From a virus: a stretch of DNA of 23,381 bases. Each line of letters opens with the position of its first letter. Within the stretch, counting starts at the first letter, position 1. The translations under genes were made by a program, and so were the position numbers. This document shows, piece by piece, positions 14,180 through 20,740 of this stretch. The notes beneath the pieces were generated by a model. The model saw only the letters and a program-made list of their open reading frames with translations, was not told where the DNA came from and searched no databases. Location of the stretch: IMG/VR virus record IMGVR_UViG_3300032323_001952, positions 1-23,381 of that record; one strand, written 5' to 3'.

Positions 14180-14530
14180 ATGAGAGAATACTTACTAGAT
14201 GAATCGGCTCAAAAGATCATAGAGCTACATAGAGACCACAAGTTCTACAATCTTGATCTCTCTGGACAGTTGGATCTTAGAACCTTGGACAACGATTTGG
14301 TTGACTTGGTAAGATACTTTGAAAGCCTTGAAGAAATTGACGACACATATAAAACCATGTGCCACAACTTTTTCTTCAAGATGTTTACCACCTGTAAACG
14401 TGATGACGCCATAGCCTATTTTAGGGTAGCAGTACATGATTATGGCCTGCATGTAGTGGCCGAAAGTACGGTGGATGAATTTGTGTACAAGTTACAACCG
14501 CGTGTAGACCGCTTGTGTGCTGGTGGTTGA
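14180..14530 (+). CDS. Hypothetical early-region protein
   Basis: The product has 116 residues and is acidic and largely helical. Segments include LVDLVRYFESLEEIDDTYK and MCHNFFFKMFTTCKRDDAIA, with LHVVAESTVDEFVYKLQPRV near the end. I do not recognise a family. The start ATG follows AAAGG with short spacing, after a 97-base leader with potential RNA structure and a lone TTGACC element lacking a -10 box. Its stop codon TGA (14528-14530) lies inside the -35 box of promoter cassette copy 2, so the 3' end of the gene is constrained by that promoter. Confidence 0.7.
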   Translation: MREYLLDESAQKIIELHRDHKFYNLDLSGQLDLRTLDNDLVDLVRYFESLEEIDDTYKTMCHNFFFKMFTTCKRDDAIAYFRVAVHDYGLHVVAESTVDEFVYKLQPRVDRLCAGG

Positions 14531-14555
14531 CCAATAAAGGCATTTCGGTTATAAT
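14527..14555 (+). promoter_or_regulatory. Strong sigma70-type promoter (cassette copy 2)
   Basis: TTGACC (14527-14532) and TATAAT (14550-14555) are separated by 17 bases. The upstream gene's stop codon is part of the -35 box. The predicted start near 14562 gives a leader of about 100 bases, which folds into the structure described at 14575-14647. Confidence 0.88.
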
Positions 14556-14574
14556 GTAGTTATAGTTAAGTTTA

Positions 14575-14647
14575 TGGGGTGGTGCTGGCAGACCCGGGTA
14601 ACACCTTAATGTAGAGTCAACTAAATGCAGGCCAACTCTACACCCCA
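14575..14647 (+). ncRNA. Structured 5' leader RNA with three-way junction
   Basis: The leader of the gene at 14666 shows three nested or adjacent helices. P1 is TGGGGTG (14575-14581) with CACCCCA (14641-14647). P2 is a hairpin in which GGTG (14581-14584) pairs with CACC (14602-14605) and CTGG with CCGG inside, leaving GTAA bulged. P3 is GTAGAGT (14611-14617) with ACTCTAC (14635-14641), 7 bp with a 17-nt loop. TGGC in P2 (14586-14589) could kiss GCCA in the P3 loop (14631-14634). The ribosome binding site AAAGGAG (14654-14660) follows at once. It looks like a cis-regulatory RNA; I recognise no known class. Confidence 0.6.
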
Positions 14648-14665
14648 CCCAACAAAGGAGCAGAT

Positions 14666-14932
14666 ATGTATTTAGGAATATTAGACAAATCAGAAGTAGA
14701 ACAAATCGTCCAGGCCCTGCGTGGCCCACAGTTTGACCGCAAACTGCACGGTGGCCTGTTTGACCGTGGATCGGCAGACAGCTACTATGGTCGTCCACGC
14801 GATCCACACTGGTATCCAGAGGGCAGTTACCACGGTGAAAAAATTGCAGAACTTAACTCTGCTGAAATCGAAGAGTATCACGCCGGATACGACCACAACG
14901 AGCAGTACGGCCACAAAAAAAGCTGGGATTGA
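14666..14932 (+). CDS. Conserved hypothetical phage protein behind the structured leader
   Basis: The product has 88 residues. The core GSADSYYGRPRDPHWYP followed by GSYHGEKIAEL and IEEYHAGYDHNEQYGHKKSW is a pattern I know from hypothetical proteins of many large phages; the function is unknown to me. It is rich in His, Tyr and Asp, so metal or nucleic-acid contact is possible but not shown. Expression should come from promoter cassette copy 2 through a folded leader that may regulate translation, since the ribosome binding site AAAGGAG starts 7 bases after helix P1. Its stop TGA (14930-14932) lies within the -35 box of cassette copy 3. Confidence 0.85.
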   Translation: MYLGILDKSEVEQIVQALRGPQFDRKLHGGLFDRGSADSYYGRPRDPHWYPEGSYHGEKIAELNSAEIEEYHAGYDHNEQYGHKKSWD

Positions 14933-14957
14933 CCAAAAAAGGCCCATTTGTTATAAT
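14929..14957 (+). promoter_or_regulatory. Strong sigma70-type promoter (cassette copy 3)
   Basis: TTGACC (14929-14934) and TATAAT (14952-14957) are separated by 17 bases, and again the upstream stop codon is in the -35 box. A short leader with AAAGGAG precedes the ATG at 14986. The following genes to about 17798 are closely coupled and may be one operon from this promoter. Confidence 0.88.
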
Positions 14958-14985
14958 AGTATTATAAACAATAAAGGAGCATAGC

Positions 14986-15297
14986 ATGGCACACAGCGAT
15001 TTTGCAGATTTAACAGTAGACGACTTACAGAGCTACTACAGCGACTTCCACAAGGATTTTCACGGTTGGCGTCCACGTGGTGCCACACCTGAGCAGTGGC
15101 GTGATCGTGGCTACTTGGTAGCCCAGATCAACGGTATCCATGACGCATTGGATGCCATGAAGAAGACCGAATCGGGCCGTGCAGAATTGCGTCGGGCGGG
15201 TTGGGTCATCGAAGATGAACCCGAGGTGATCGATCCAGCGGAATATGCCGAATGGTCAGCCGATGCAGATGCCCAGGCCTATGGGGAGGCGGTGTAA
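14986..15297 (+). CDS. Conserved hypothetical early phage protein
   Basis: The product has 103 residues. YYSDFHKDFHGWRPRGATPE, then WRDRGYLVAQINGIHDALDAM resembles a small family found in many phages, which I recall as 'YKDVHGFRPRG' type proteins of unknown function. The C-terminus is acidic (EDEPEVIDPAEYAEWSADAD). It is the first gene behind promoter cassette copy 3, with a clear AAAGGAG, and its stop shares one base with the next start (TAATG). It probably belongs to the host-takeover gene set expressed early. Confidence 0.8.
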   Translation: MAHSDFADLTVDDLQSYYSDFHKDFHGWRPRGATPEQWRDRGYLVAQINGIHDALDAMKKTESGRAELRRAGWVIEDEPEVIDPAEYAEWSADADAQAYGEAV

Positions 15298-15449
15298 TGG
15301 GATTCTACAAAGACATCGAAATTGAAATCATGTCCTGGCAGGCCCGTGGTCGTAGCCCAGAAGAGACCTATATCTATTTCAAAGACTACGTGACCCAGGA
15401 AGATGTGGCTCGTATTTTTGCCCGTGATTGTGATGAGGAGACTGTGTAA
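15297..15449 (+). CDS. Small hypothetical early protein
   Basis: The product has 50 residues from the ATG at 15297, which shares one base with the previous stop and follows GGGGAGG. It reads MGFYKDIEIEIMSWQARGRS followed by PEETYIYFKDYV and ends RDCDEETV; it is acidic and helical. The part TQEDVARIF resembles a short helix-turn-helix-like or coiled helix, but no assignment is possible. The upstream in-frame ATG at 15252 lies inside the previous gene and adds a Cys/Gly-rich stretch encoded in a shifted frame, so it is unlikely. Confidence 0.8.
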   Translation: MGFYKDIEIEIMSWQARGRSPEETYIYFKDYVTQEDVARIFARDCDEETV

Positions 15450-15664
15450 TGTTCGAAGATCAAGAAGAAAACCCTAGCGCCGATCGCAAACGCCAAATCT
15501 TGGGCAGTATCAAGATGACCTTGTCACGTGATCAGATTATGACCTTTGTGGGTGGTTTGCACGAAACACAGATGGAACTGATCGAAGCCGTAGTAAGCAG
15601 CCGTGAGCGTCAAGGCTTTCCAGAAGCCACAGCCGCAATCCGACGCATCATGGAGATGAAGTAA
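15449..15664 (+). CDS. Small hypothetical early protein
   Basis: The product has 71 residues. It starts with the TAATG overlap and ends with another. The sequence is helical and charged: MFEDQEENPSADRKRQILGS leads into MTLSRDQIMTFVGGLHETQM and an end AAIRRIMEMK. No family is recognised. As part of a chain of three overlapping small genes (15297-16116) it is presumably translated by coupling and expressed early. Confidence 0.75.
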   Translation: MFEDQEENPSADRKRQILGSIKMTLSRDQIMTFVGGLHETQMELIEAVVSSRERQGFPEATAAIRRIMEMK

Positions 15665-16116
15665 TGGGGCTGGACATGTATGCTTATTCTGCCAGTCGTG
15701 CTGGTCAGGACAGTGAATGGTGGGCAGGCGCCAAACTTGACAAAGATTCAAAAGAATTTGTAAATCCTGTTCTGACCAAACCCAGAGAACTGGCCTACTG
15801 GCGCAAACATCCGCACCTGCATGGATGGATGGAAAAACTGTGGCGCACCAAAAAGTACACTGTGCAATCTCTAGATGCCTCGGAGACAGTAGATGCAGAT
15901 TCTGATATGTTCAACAGCATAGAACTAGAACTAACTCGCGAAGACATTGACCAACTGGAACAAGATATACTAAATGAACAGTTGCCAGATACCCAAGGAT
16001 TCTTTTTTGGCAACGATGCAAGCGAGTATTATCGACAACAGGATTTGGAATTTATTAGACAAGCCCGTGCAGAACTGTTTCTAGGTCTGCGTGTATTTTA
16101 TAACTCTAGTTGGTGA
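15664..16116 (+). CDS. GLDMYAY-type conserved phage protein
   Basis: The product has 150 residues. The start MGLDMYAYSAS and the later AYWRKHPHLHGWMEKLWR (44-62 or so) are a signature pair I recall from hypothetical proteins of phages and some bacteria; the function is unknown to me. The middle is acidic (ASETVDADSDMFNSIELELT), and the end has FFFGNDASEYYRQQDLEFIR. The start overlaps the previous stop as TAATG and the next gene begins 7 bases after the stop. A role in host modification or nucleotide metabolism cannot be told from the sequence. Confidence 0.8.
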   Translation: MGLDMYAYSASRAGQDSEWWAGAKLDKDSKEFVNPVLTKPRELAYWRKHPHLHGWMEKLWRTKKYTVQSLDASETVDADSDMFNSIELELTREDIDQLEQDILNEQLPDTQGFFFGNDASEYYRQQDLEFIRQARAELFLGLRVFYNSSW

Positions 16117-16123
16117 GAAAAAT

Positions 16124-16294
16124 ATGGCAAGGTTAGAAACTCCTTTTAGGATATGGTTGCAACGCATTTACATGGAACACAAAGACGAAACTCACAGTTA
16201 TGGATTGCCAACCTGTGATGCGCCCACATATTTTAGCATGTACAAATATTGGTTAAAACGAGAGTATAAACACCAACTGGAGCAGAGTAAATAA
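16124..16294 (+). CDS. Small hypothetical basic protein upstream of DNA ligase
   Basis: The product has 56 residues from the ATG at 16124. It is basic and aromatic-rich: MARLETPFRIWLQRIYMEHK, then SYGLPTCDAPTYFSMYKYWL and KREYKHQLEQSK. Similar short proteins with a 'YF..YWLK..Y' ending occur in T4-like phages as I recall. An in-frame ATG at 16091 lies inside the previous gene and would add 11 residues, but the spacing after the upstream stop favours 16124. The stop overlaps the ligase start (TAATG), so it is coupled to ligase. Confidence 0.75.
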   Translation: MARLETPFRIWLQRIYMEHKDETHSYGLPTCDAPTYFSMYKYWLKREYKHQLEQSK

Positions 16295-17658
16295 TGTTAG
16301 ACATGCAAGACGTCAAATTCCAAGGACTTAAATTGGCCGCAGACTGGATTCGAGATCTCGAAAGCTCAGACAGCAGAATACACAAAGAGAAGGTGATTGA
16401 GAAAGCACTCATGGCTGCCAAGCTGGGCAGTGCTAATGCTCAATGTTTTTTGTTCAACTGCTATGAAGCCTACAACCCCTTCCATGTGTTTGGTGTGCGC
16501 CAGGTTGCAGAGACTGAAGGTCTAACCGGACAAGACAATCCTTGGCCCAAGTTCTGGGCTGTGTTAGAAGGCCTGCGTACTCGTAGCATAACCGGCCATG
16601 CGGCTAGAGATGCCATTGAAGCCATCAGTCGAGAGTTTGACAGTGAAGAGTGGAACGGCCTATGTCGCCGAGTCATTATCAAAGACCTGCGCTGTGGCAT
16701 TACGGAAAAGACCTTGAACAAGGTCCTGGGCAAAACCGAGTGGAAAATACCAACCTTTACCTGCCAGTTGGCCACAGATTCAAACGATCACGCCAGCAAG
16801 ATGACAGGCATTAAACGGATTGAATGCAAGCTGGATGGTGTGCGTGTGTTGGCCTTGTGTACTAAAAATACTGTGACCCTGTTCAGTCGCAACGGCAAAC
16901 AGTTTGAAAACTTTCCCGACATCGAAGAGCAACTGAACCGGGTCAAACATCGTATCAGTCTCGAAACCAAAGGCCCGTTTATGCTGGATGGTGAGATTGT
17001 GGGCGAAAGTTTCCAAGCACTCATGAAACAGGCACAACGCAAAGACAACGCAAAAACCAAAGACATGAACTACTATATCTTTGATGTGATCCCATTGGCT
17101 GACTTTGAACGTGGCTATTGGAACGCACAGCAACACAAGCGAAACTTGATGTTGAGCATCAATCAAGAGCACATTGAATCCGAATCAAATCTGCGTGTGA
17201 TGCCAGGCATGGATGTGGATCTCAGCACTGCCGAAGGACAGGACATCATGCGACGCTTTGCCACGGATGCTGTAGCCGATGGCTTTGAAGGTATCATGAT
17301 CAAAGATGTGGGTGCTCCTTATGAGTGTAAACGCACCACATTCTGGATGAAATGGAAACCAGTGATCACAGTGGATTTGAATATTGTGGGATTTGAAGAA
17401 GGTACTGGTCGCAACTTGGGTAGGTTGGGTGCTATAATATGCGAGGGAGTGGACAATGATCGAGCTATCCGTGTTAATGTGGGCAGTGGTCTCAGCGATA
17501 GTGATCGCGATTCCTATTGGTCGGCGAGAAAAGATTTACTTGGCCGAGTGGTTGAGGTCGCGGCCGACGCTGTCACGCAAAACCAAGACGGAACCTACAG
17601 CCTAAGGTTTCCACGTTTTGTTCGTTTTCGTGGCTTTGAAGCCGGAGAGAAGGTATAA
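16294..17658 (+). CDS. ATP-dependent DNA ligase (T4 gp30-like)
   Basis: The enzyme seals nicks using ATP, with a ligase-AMP intermediate. The product has 454 residues, slightly shorter than T4 ligase (487). The N-terminal helical domain (1-150) matches the T4 pattern (YNPFHVFGVRQ, RRVIIKDLRCGI). Motif I is ECKLDGVR with catalytic K179. Other motifs are FSRNGK (motif Ia), FMLDGEI (III), DGFEGIMIKD (IV) and FWMKWKP (V). The C-terminal OB domain runs from about residue 360 (DLNIVGFEEGTGRNLGRLGA) to the end. It would serve phage DNA replication and repair. The start overlaps the preceding stop and the stop overlaps the next start, both as TAATG. Confidence 0.96.
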   Translation: MLDMQDVKFQGLKLAADWIRDLESSDSRIHKEKVIEKALMAAKLGSANAQCFLFNCYEAYNPFHVFGVRQVAETEGLTGQDNPWPKFWAVLEGLRTRSITGHAARDAIEAISREFDSEEWNGLCRRVIIKDLRCGITEKTLNKVLGKTEWKIPTFTCQLATDSNDHASKMTGIKRIECKLDGVRVLALCTKNTVTLFSRNGKQFENFPDIEEQLNRVKHRISLETKGPFMLDGEIVGESFQALMKQAQRKDNAKTKDMNYYIFDVIPLADFERGYWNAQQHKRNLMLSINQEHIESESNLRVMPGMDVDLSTAEGQDIMRRFATDAVADGFEGIMIKDVGAPYECKRTTFWMKWKPVITVDLNIVGFEEGTGRNLGRLGAIICEGVDNDRAIRVNVGSGLSDSDRDSYWSARKDLLGRVVEVAADAVTQNQDGTYSLRFPRFVRFRGFEAGEKV

Positions 17659-17798
17659 TGTTTGAACAATATGCAAAACTATTTGATTTGTCGTGGGTGC
17701 AACCATGGATAGTTGAAGCCTTGATCATGATGATTGGCGGAGTATTATTGGGTTTGATTATTTGCAAAGCCCTGGATTGTTTCAATGGAGAAAAGTAA
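17658..17798 (+). CDS. Small single-pass membrane protein
   Basis: The product has 46 residues: an N-terminal amphipathic part (MFEQYAKLFDLSWVQPW), one hydrophobic span at about 18-38 (IVEALIMMIGGVLLGLIICK), and a short polar tail CFNGEK. The start shares one base with the ligase stop (TAATG), and the next gene begins immediately after its stop. A role as a small membrane effector, or as a holin-like or superinfection-exclusion protein is possible; the sequence shows only the topology. Confidence 0.75.
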   Translation: MFEQYAKLFDLSWVQPWIVEALIMMIGGVLLGLIICKALDCFNGEK

Positions 17799-18785
17799 GT
17801 GATTTCAAAGAATAGTTGTCAAATTCCAACTGGTATGTTGGATCAGGTACATGTATCCATGCTCAATGGTTCTGTCCGAAATAATTTTTATTTGAAAGCC
17901 TTGCAAAAAACAGCCAAGGGCAAGATTGTGCTTGATGTGGGAACTGGTACTGGATTGTTAGCTGCATACGCTTTAAAATCTGGAGCCGAATTTGTTTACG
18001 CCGTCGAAAACGATCCCAAGGCTGCCAAAATGGCGCAAAATACTCTGTCAACTTTGTTCCCTCAAAATAAATTTAAAGTCATTGTTGCTGATTTTTGGAC
18101 CAGCGAGATAGACACGGAAATTCCACACGGGTGCGTTGACATTTTGATAAGTGACACTGTGGGCAATGCCCTATTTAATGGAGGCATGATCAGTACCTGG
18201 CATTGCGCCAAACCATTTTTAAAAGCTGATGCAATCAGCATACCAGATAGATTACACATGGATGCGCATGTCTACCACGACATCAACTTACCTGGCGCAA
18301 CAAATCCGATCGGTCATTTAACTCCAATTGTTTTTAGTACTTTACATGAGTCTAATCTATTGTACACAGATTTCTATAATGCACTGAAAAAATATTTAGA
18401 TGAAGAACAATACTGTCATGACTGGATTGATCTCAAACAGGTAGATCAAGAACCAGACATCATTTTAAAAGATATTTGCACTGCCACAAAAGATCAATCT
18501 GCGCCGATACTGTTTTCAGATAAGTCGTATCCTTTGCATATGCAGGCACAAATTGAATTTGAATTAGAGGTCAAGCACCCAAGCTCGGTGGTTTTAATTA
18601 ATCATGTCAGTTTTGGCGACACAACAATTACTTTGACCAAAACAGGCTGGCAAGTTGCCCCCTGTGCAAATTTTGCACATGGACCGTATGCAAAGTTACA
18701 AATTCCTGGCAGATACCAATTTAAACATAATCCAGATTTGTTTGGTAGTGTCAATAACTGTTGGTTTATAAAACCAGTGGCCTAA
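17799..18785 (+). CDS. PRMT-like SAM-dependent methyltransferase
   Basis: The product has 328 residues from a GTG start directly after the preceding stop, with GGAG upstream. MLNGSVRNNFYLKAL (21-35) and motif I VLDVGTGTGLL (44-54), then FVYAVEND (65-72, acidic SAM-ribose contact) match the protein arginine methyltransferase type of class I enzymes. The double-E loop that binds arginine in that family reads ILISDTVGNALFNGGM here (115-130), with Asp for the first Glu and Asn/Gly where the second is expected. The second half is a beta-rich domain. It could methylate another side chain or a small molecule, or be a divergent PRMT. The gene is AT-rich relative to its neighbours, suggesting separate acquisition. 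Confidence 0.75.
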   Translation: MISKNSCQIPTGMLDQVHVSMLNGSVRNNFYLKALQKTAKGKIVLDVGTGTGLLAAYALKSGAEFVYAVENDPKAAKMAQNTLSTLFPQNKFKVIVADFWTSEIDTEIPHGCVDILISDTVGNALFNGGMISTWHCAKPFLKADAISIPDRLHMDAHVYHDINLPGATNPIGHLTPIVFSTLHESNLLYTDFYNALKKYLDEEQYCHDWIDLKQVDQEPDIILKDICTATKDQSAPILFSDKSYPLHMQAQIEFELEVKHPSSVVLINHVSFGDTTITLTKTGWQVAPCANFAHGPYAKLQIPGRYQFKHNPDLFGSVNNCWFIKPVA

Positions 18786-18822
18786 TGCTTAACATGGAAA
18801 TCTTTTTAAATGGAGATCAACG

Positions 18823-18906
18823 ATGATACACCCTCGGGAATGGATGGCCTACGTCAAATGGCGTATTGAAAAAGCCCTAAAACGTATTAGACAGTTTGTA
18901 GCATGA
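18823..18906 (+). CDS. Very small basic protein
   Basis: The product has 27 residues, MIHPREWMAYVKWRIEKALK then RIRQFVA: a basic amphipathic helix. A ribosome binding site (GGAG) lies 8 bases upstream, and its stop overlaps the next ATG (ATGA), the junction typical of real genes here. Because it is so short, coding is supported only by these signals. It may be a leader peptide that couples translation of the gene at 18903. Confidence 0.5.
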   Translation: MIHPREWMAYVKWRIEKALKRIRQFVA

Positions 18907-19112
18907 GCGACTCTGCCTACACATTCAGAAACACTCATAATCCTAACACCATAACCTGCATGGCCGGTGGTGAGGAAATGTTGCGAGTTGCGTCAGATGG
19001 ATTTTGGGTGCGTGGCAAGCAAGTCAAACAGGATGACAACGAAGCTGAAACAGTGTACAATGCATTTAAAGCCTGGATGATCTGGGCACAACTAAATCGA
19101 GACTACAAGTAA
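18903..19112 (+). CDS. Conserved hypothetical phage protein
   Basis: The product has 69 residues. MLRVASDGFWVRGKQVKQDD (25-44), then AETVYNAFKAWMIWAQLN is a pattern I recall from small phage proteins (ML.I..DGFYVRG...). The first part (residues 1-35) looks like a beta hairpin, the second a helix. Function unknown. It overlaps the 27-residue gene upstream by 4 bases and is followed after 12 bases by a large acidic protein, with AAGGAAAT as the ribosome binding site. Confidence 0.8.
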   Translation: MSDSAYTFRNTHNPNTITCMAGGEEMLRVASDGFWVRGKQVKQDDNEAETVYNAFKAWMIWAQLNRDYK

Positions 19113-19124
19113 CAAGGAAATACA

Positions 19125-20492
19125 ATGGCAACCAAAGAAGAGCAACAACAACTCATAGACACCCTGAAGTTCACACCCAGGACCTACAAGATTTCAATGT
19201 GGGGCTACGGTGGCGAACGAGTCATGGGCACAGTAGATCCCAAATCGTGGGACTACTGCATGGAGCACCAAGTTGATCTCAGTGACATAGCCTGGAACTA
19301 TGAGGCTTGTGAAGAAATGGACTTAGATGAAGACCAGTTGCCATTCACTCCAGGATCATGGTACGAATGTGATAGTATGGCACACGTCAACGGAGTGAGC
19401 CGCAACGCCGGCACCTTGCAGATCCTGGACGAAAACGACGAAACTGTGTTTGAAAAACAGTTGGAAGACTGCGATGGCAGTGAGGACAGTCCTGAGTGGT
19501 CATGCGATGATGAAGTCTACATTGGTCTACGCAAGAAAGGTGAAGTGGTATTTGTTGGATCAAGCAACGAAAAAGGCACTTTCTTTGACGGTGAAATAGA
19601 ACTACGAGCACCGTTTGACATCACCAAACTGGAACTGCACTACGATGAAGTTGACGGTGAAGAAATTGTCACCAGTGCCTACTACGATGGTGAAGAGATC
19701 GACAACAACGGTGGCTCCACCGATGGTAAGAGTTCAGACTTTACCATGGCCAGAATCACCGACGATGCTGGTAACTGGGAACGCTATGAACCTGAGGAAA
19801 AAGATTGGGGTCATCCTGAATACGGCACTAGTCCCAGTGAATGGGAAAAATCCAAGACATTTAAGTTTAAGAAACAACAACCCACAATCCCTGGCTATTA
19901 CAGTTGCAATTATGGTCATGGCAGTACCTATGGCAGTTTGTATTGGGATGGCAAGAACTTTGGTGATTGGGAATACGGCAAGTTCCATATCAAATCAGAC
20001 GACAGCATAGTGTCTTGGTCGGGCTATAACTGGGACACTAGCTCATGGGTCAATCAACCACCCGAGCCAGTAGATGTGGTTTGCGACAACAAAGAGTGTG
20101 GTTGGGTAGGTATGGGTTCAGATCGCAGAGAAGATGATGACTATAATAGTCATTGCCCATCCTGTGATGGCACAGAGTTTAGCTGGATTGACTACGATCC
20201 TGACACCAAAGAAGGCCGTGCCAACCGTGATAAGTATTGTAAGCCATGGGACCCAGCAGTGTCAATGGATAGGATCGTCAAGGCGTTTCCTGTGGAAGAG
20301 GCCGAGTGGATTCCAGCAGAAACTGCACCTGCAGAAAAAGGCACATACCAATGTCAGTTGGCTAAACTGCCTACTTGGCCGTGGCCCAACGAAGCTGTGT
20401 TGACTTGGACCGGCAAAGTGTGGAAAGACGAAGACAATAAAACAGTCAAACCCAATGCTTGGCGTGTGTTGGTAGAGGAGGAAGCAGTATGA
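19125..20492 (+). CDS. Large acidic zinc-ribbon-like conserved phage protein
   Basis: The product has 455 residues and is very acidic, with many Trp and Tyr. Parts I recall from T4-like marine phages are MWGYGGERVMGTVDPKSWDY (25-44), FTPGSWYECDSMAHVNGV (74-91) and EKGTFFDGEIEL (149-160). EIDNNGGSTDGKSS (191-204) is also part of the family. A zinc-ribbon candidate has C320/C325 (CDNKECGWVG) and C344/C347 (HCPSCDG). The C-terminal third has Trp-rich blocks (TYGSLYWDGKNFGDWEYG). No enzymatic motif is seen. A DNA-mimic or host-protein binding role would fit the acidity, but that is a guess. The gene follows AAGGAAAT and overlaps the next start by 4 bases. Confidence 0.8.
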   Translation: MATKEEQQQLIDTLKFTPRTYKISMWGYGGERVMGTVDPKSWDYCMEHQVDLSDIAWNYEACEEMDLDEDQLPFTPGSWYECDSMAHVNGVSRNAGTLQILDENDETVFEKQLEDCDGSEDSPEWSCDDEVYIGLRKKGEVVFVGSSNEKGTFFDGEIELRAPFDITKLELHYDEVDGEEIVTSAYYDGEEIDNNGGSTDGKSSDFTMARITDDAGNWERYEPEEKDWGHPEYGTSPSEWEKSKTFKFKKQQPTIPGYYSCNYGHGSTYGSLYWDGKNFGDWEYGKFHIKSDDSIVSWSGYNWDTSSWVNQPPEPVDVVCDNKECGWVGMGSDRREDDDYNSHCPSCDGTEFSWIDYDPDTKEGRANRDKYCKPWDPAVSMDRIVKAFPVEEAEWIPAETAPAEKGTYQCQLAKLPTWPWPNEAVLTWTGKVWKDEDNKTVKPNAWRVLVEEEAV

Positions 20493-20731
20493 TGGCCAAA
20501 CCCGAAACAGCAGGTCGATGTGGGTGTGGGCGTAGTCCCACTGGCATGTGTTGCGGCTGGCATGCCTTGACCGAGAATGCATATCAACAACGCCTGGCCG
20601 AATACAATGACAACGAAATACAGAAACAACATCAGGATGAATTAGAGTCTTACCGCCAACAAGCCATGGATCTATGGTTTGACAACGGTGGTTCGTGTAC
20701 TGGTTCCAGCGGTACACCCAATATCAACTAA
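20489..20731 (+). CDS. Small CDGSH-like cysteine-motif protein
   Basis: The product has 80 residues from the ATG at 20489 (a second ATG follows at once). The N-terminus has RCGCGRSPTGMCCGWHALTE (10-29). This follows the CDGSH iron-sulfur pattern C-x-C-x2-S-x3-...-C-x-G-x-H: C11, C13, S16, C21 and H25 line up, except that the gap between the second and third Cys is one residue shorter than the 9 of mitoNEET (8 to C21; 9 to C22). The rest is a Gln/Glu-rich helix, then a Gly/Ser tail. It could carry a [2Fe-2S] cluster or bind zinc. It overlaps the previous stop and precedes the BI-1 gene by 9 bases. Confidence 0.7.
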   Translation: MMAKPETAGRCGCGRSPTGMCCGWHALTENAYQQRLAEYNDNEIQKQHQDELESYRQQAMDLWFDNGGSCTGSSGTPNIN

Positions 20732-20740
20732 GGAGAAGCT

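Noticed and set aside
14157-14184. Fourth promoter cassette at TTGACC (14157)
   Set aside because: Only TATGAG is found at 16-base spacing and it overlaps the start codon; it is treated as a -35 remnant.
20262-20717. 151-codon open frame on the - strand
   Set aside because: It is the reverse of well supported + strand genes, has no ribosome binding site, and its Cys/His/Arg-rich composition is typical of a shadow frame. The other - strand frames were rejected for the same reason.
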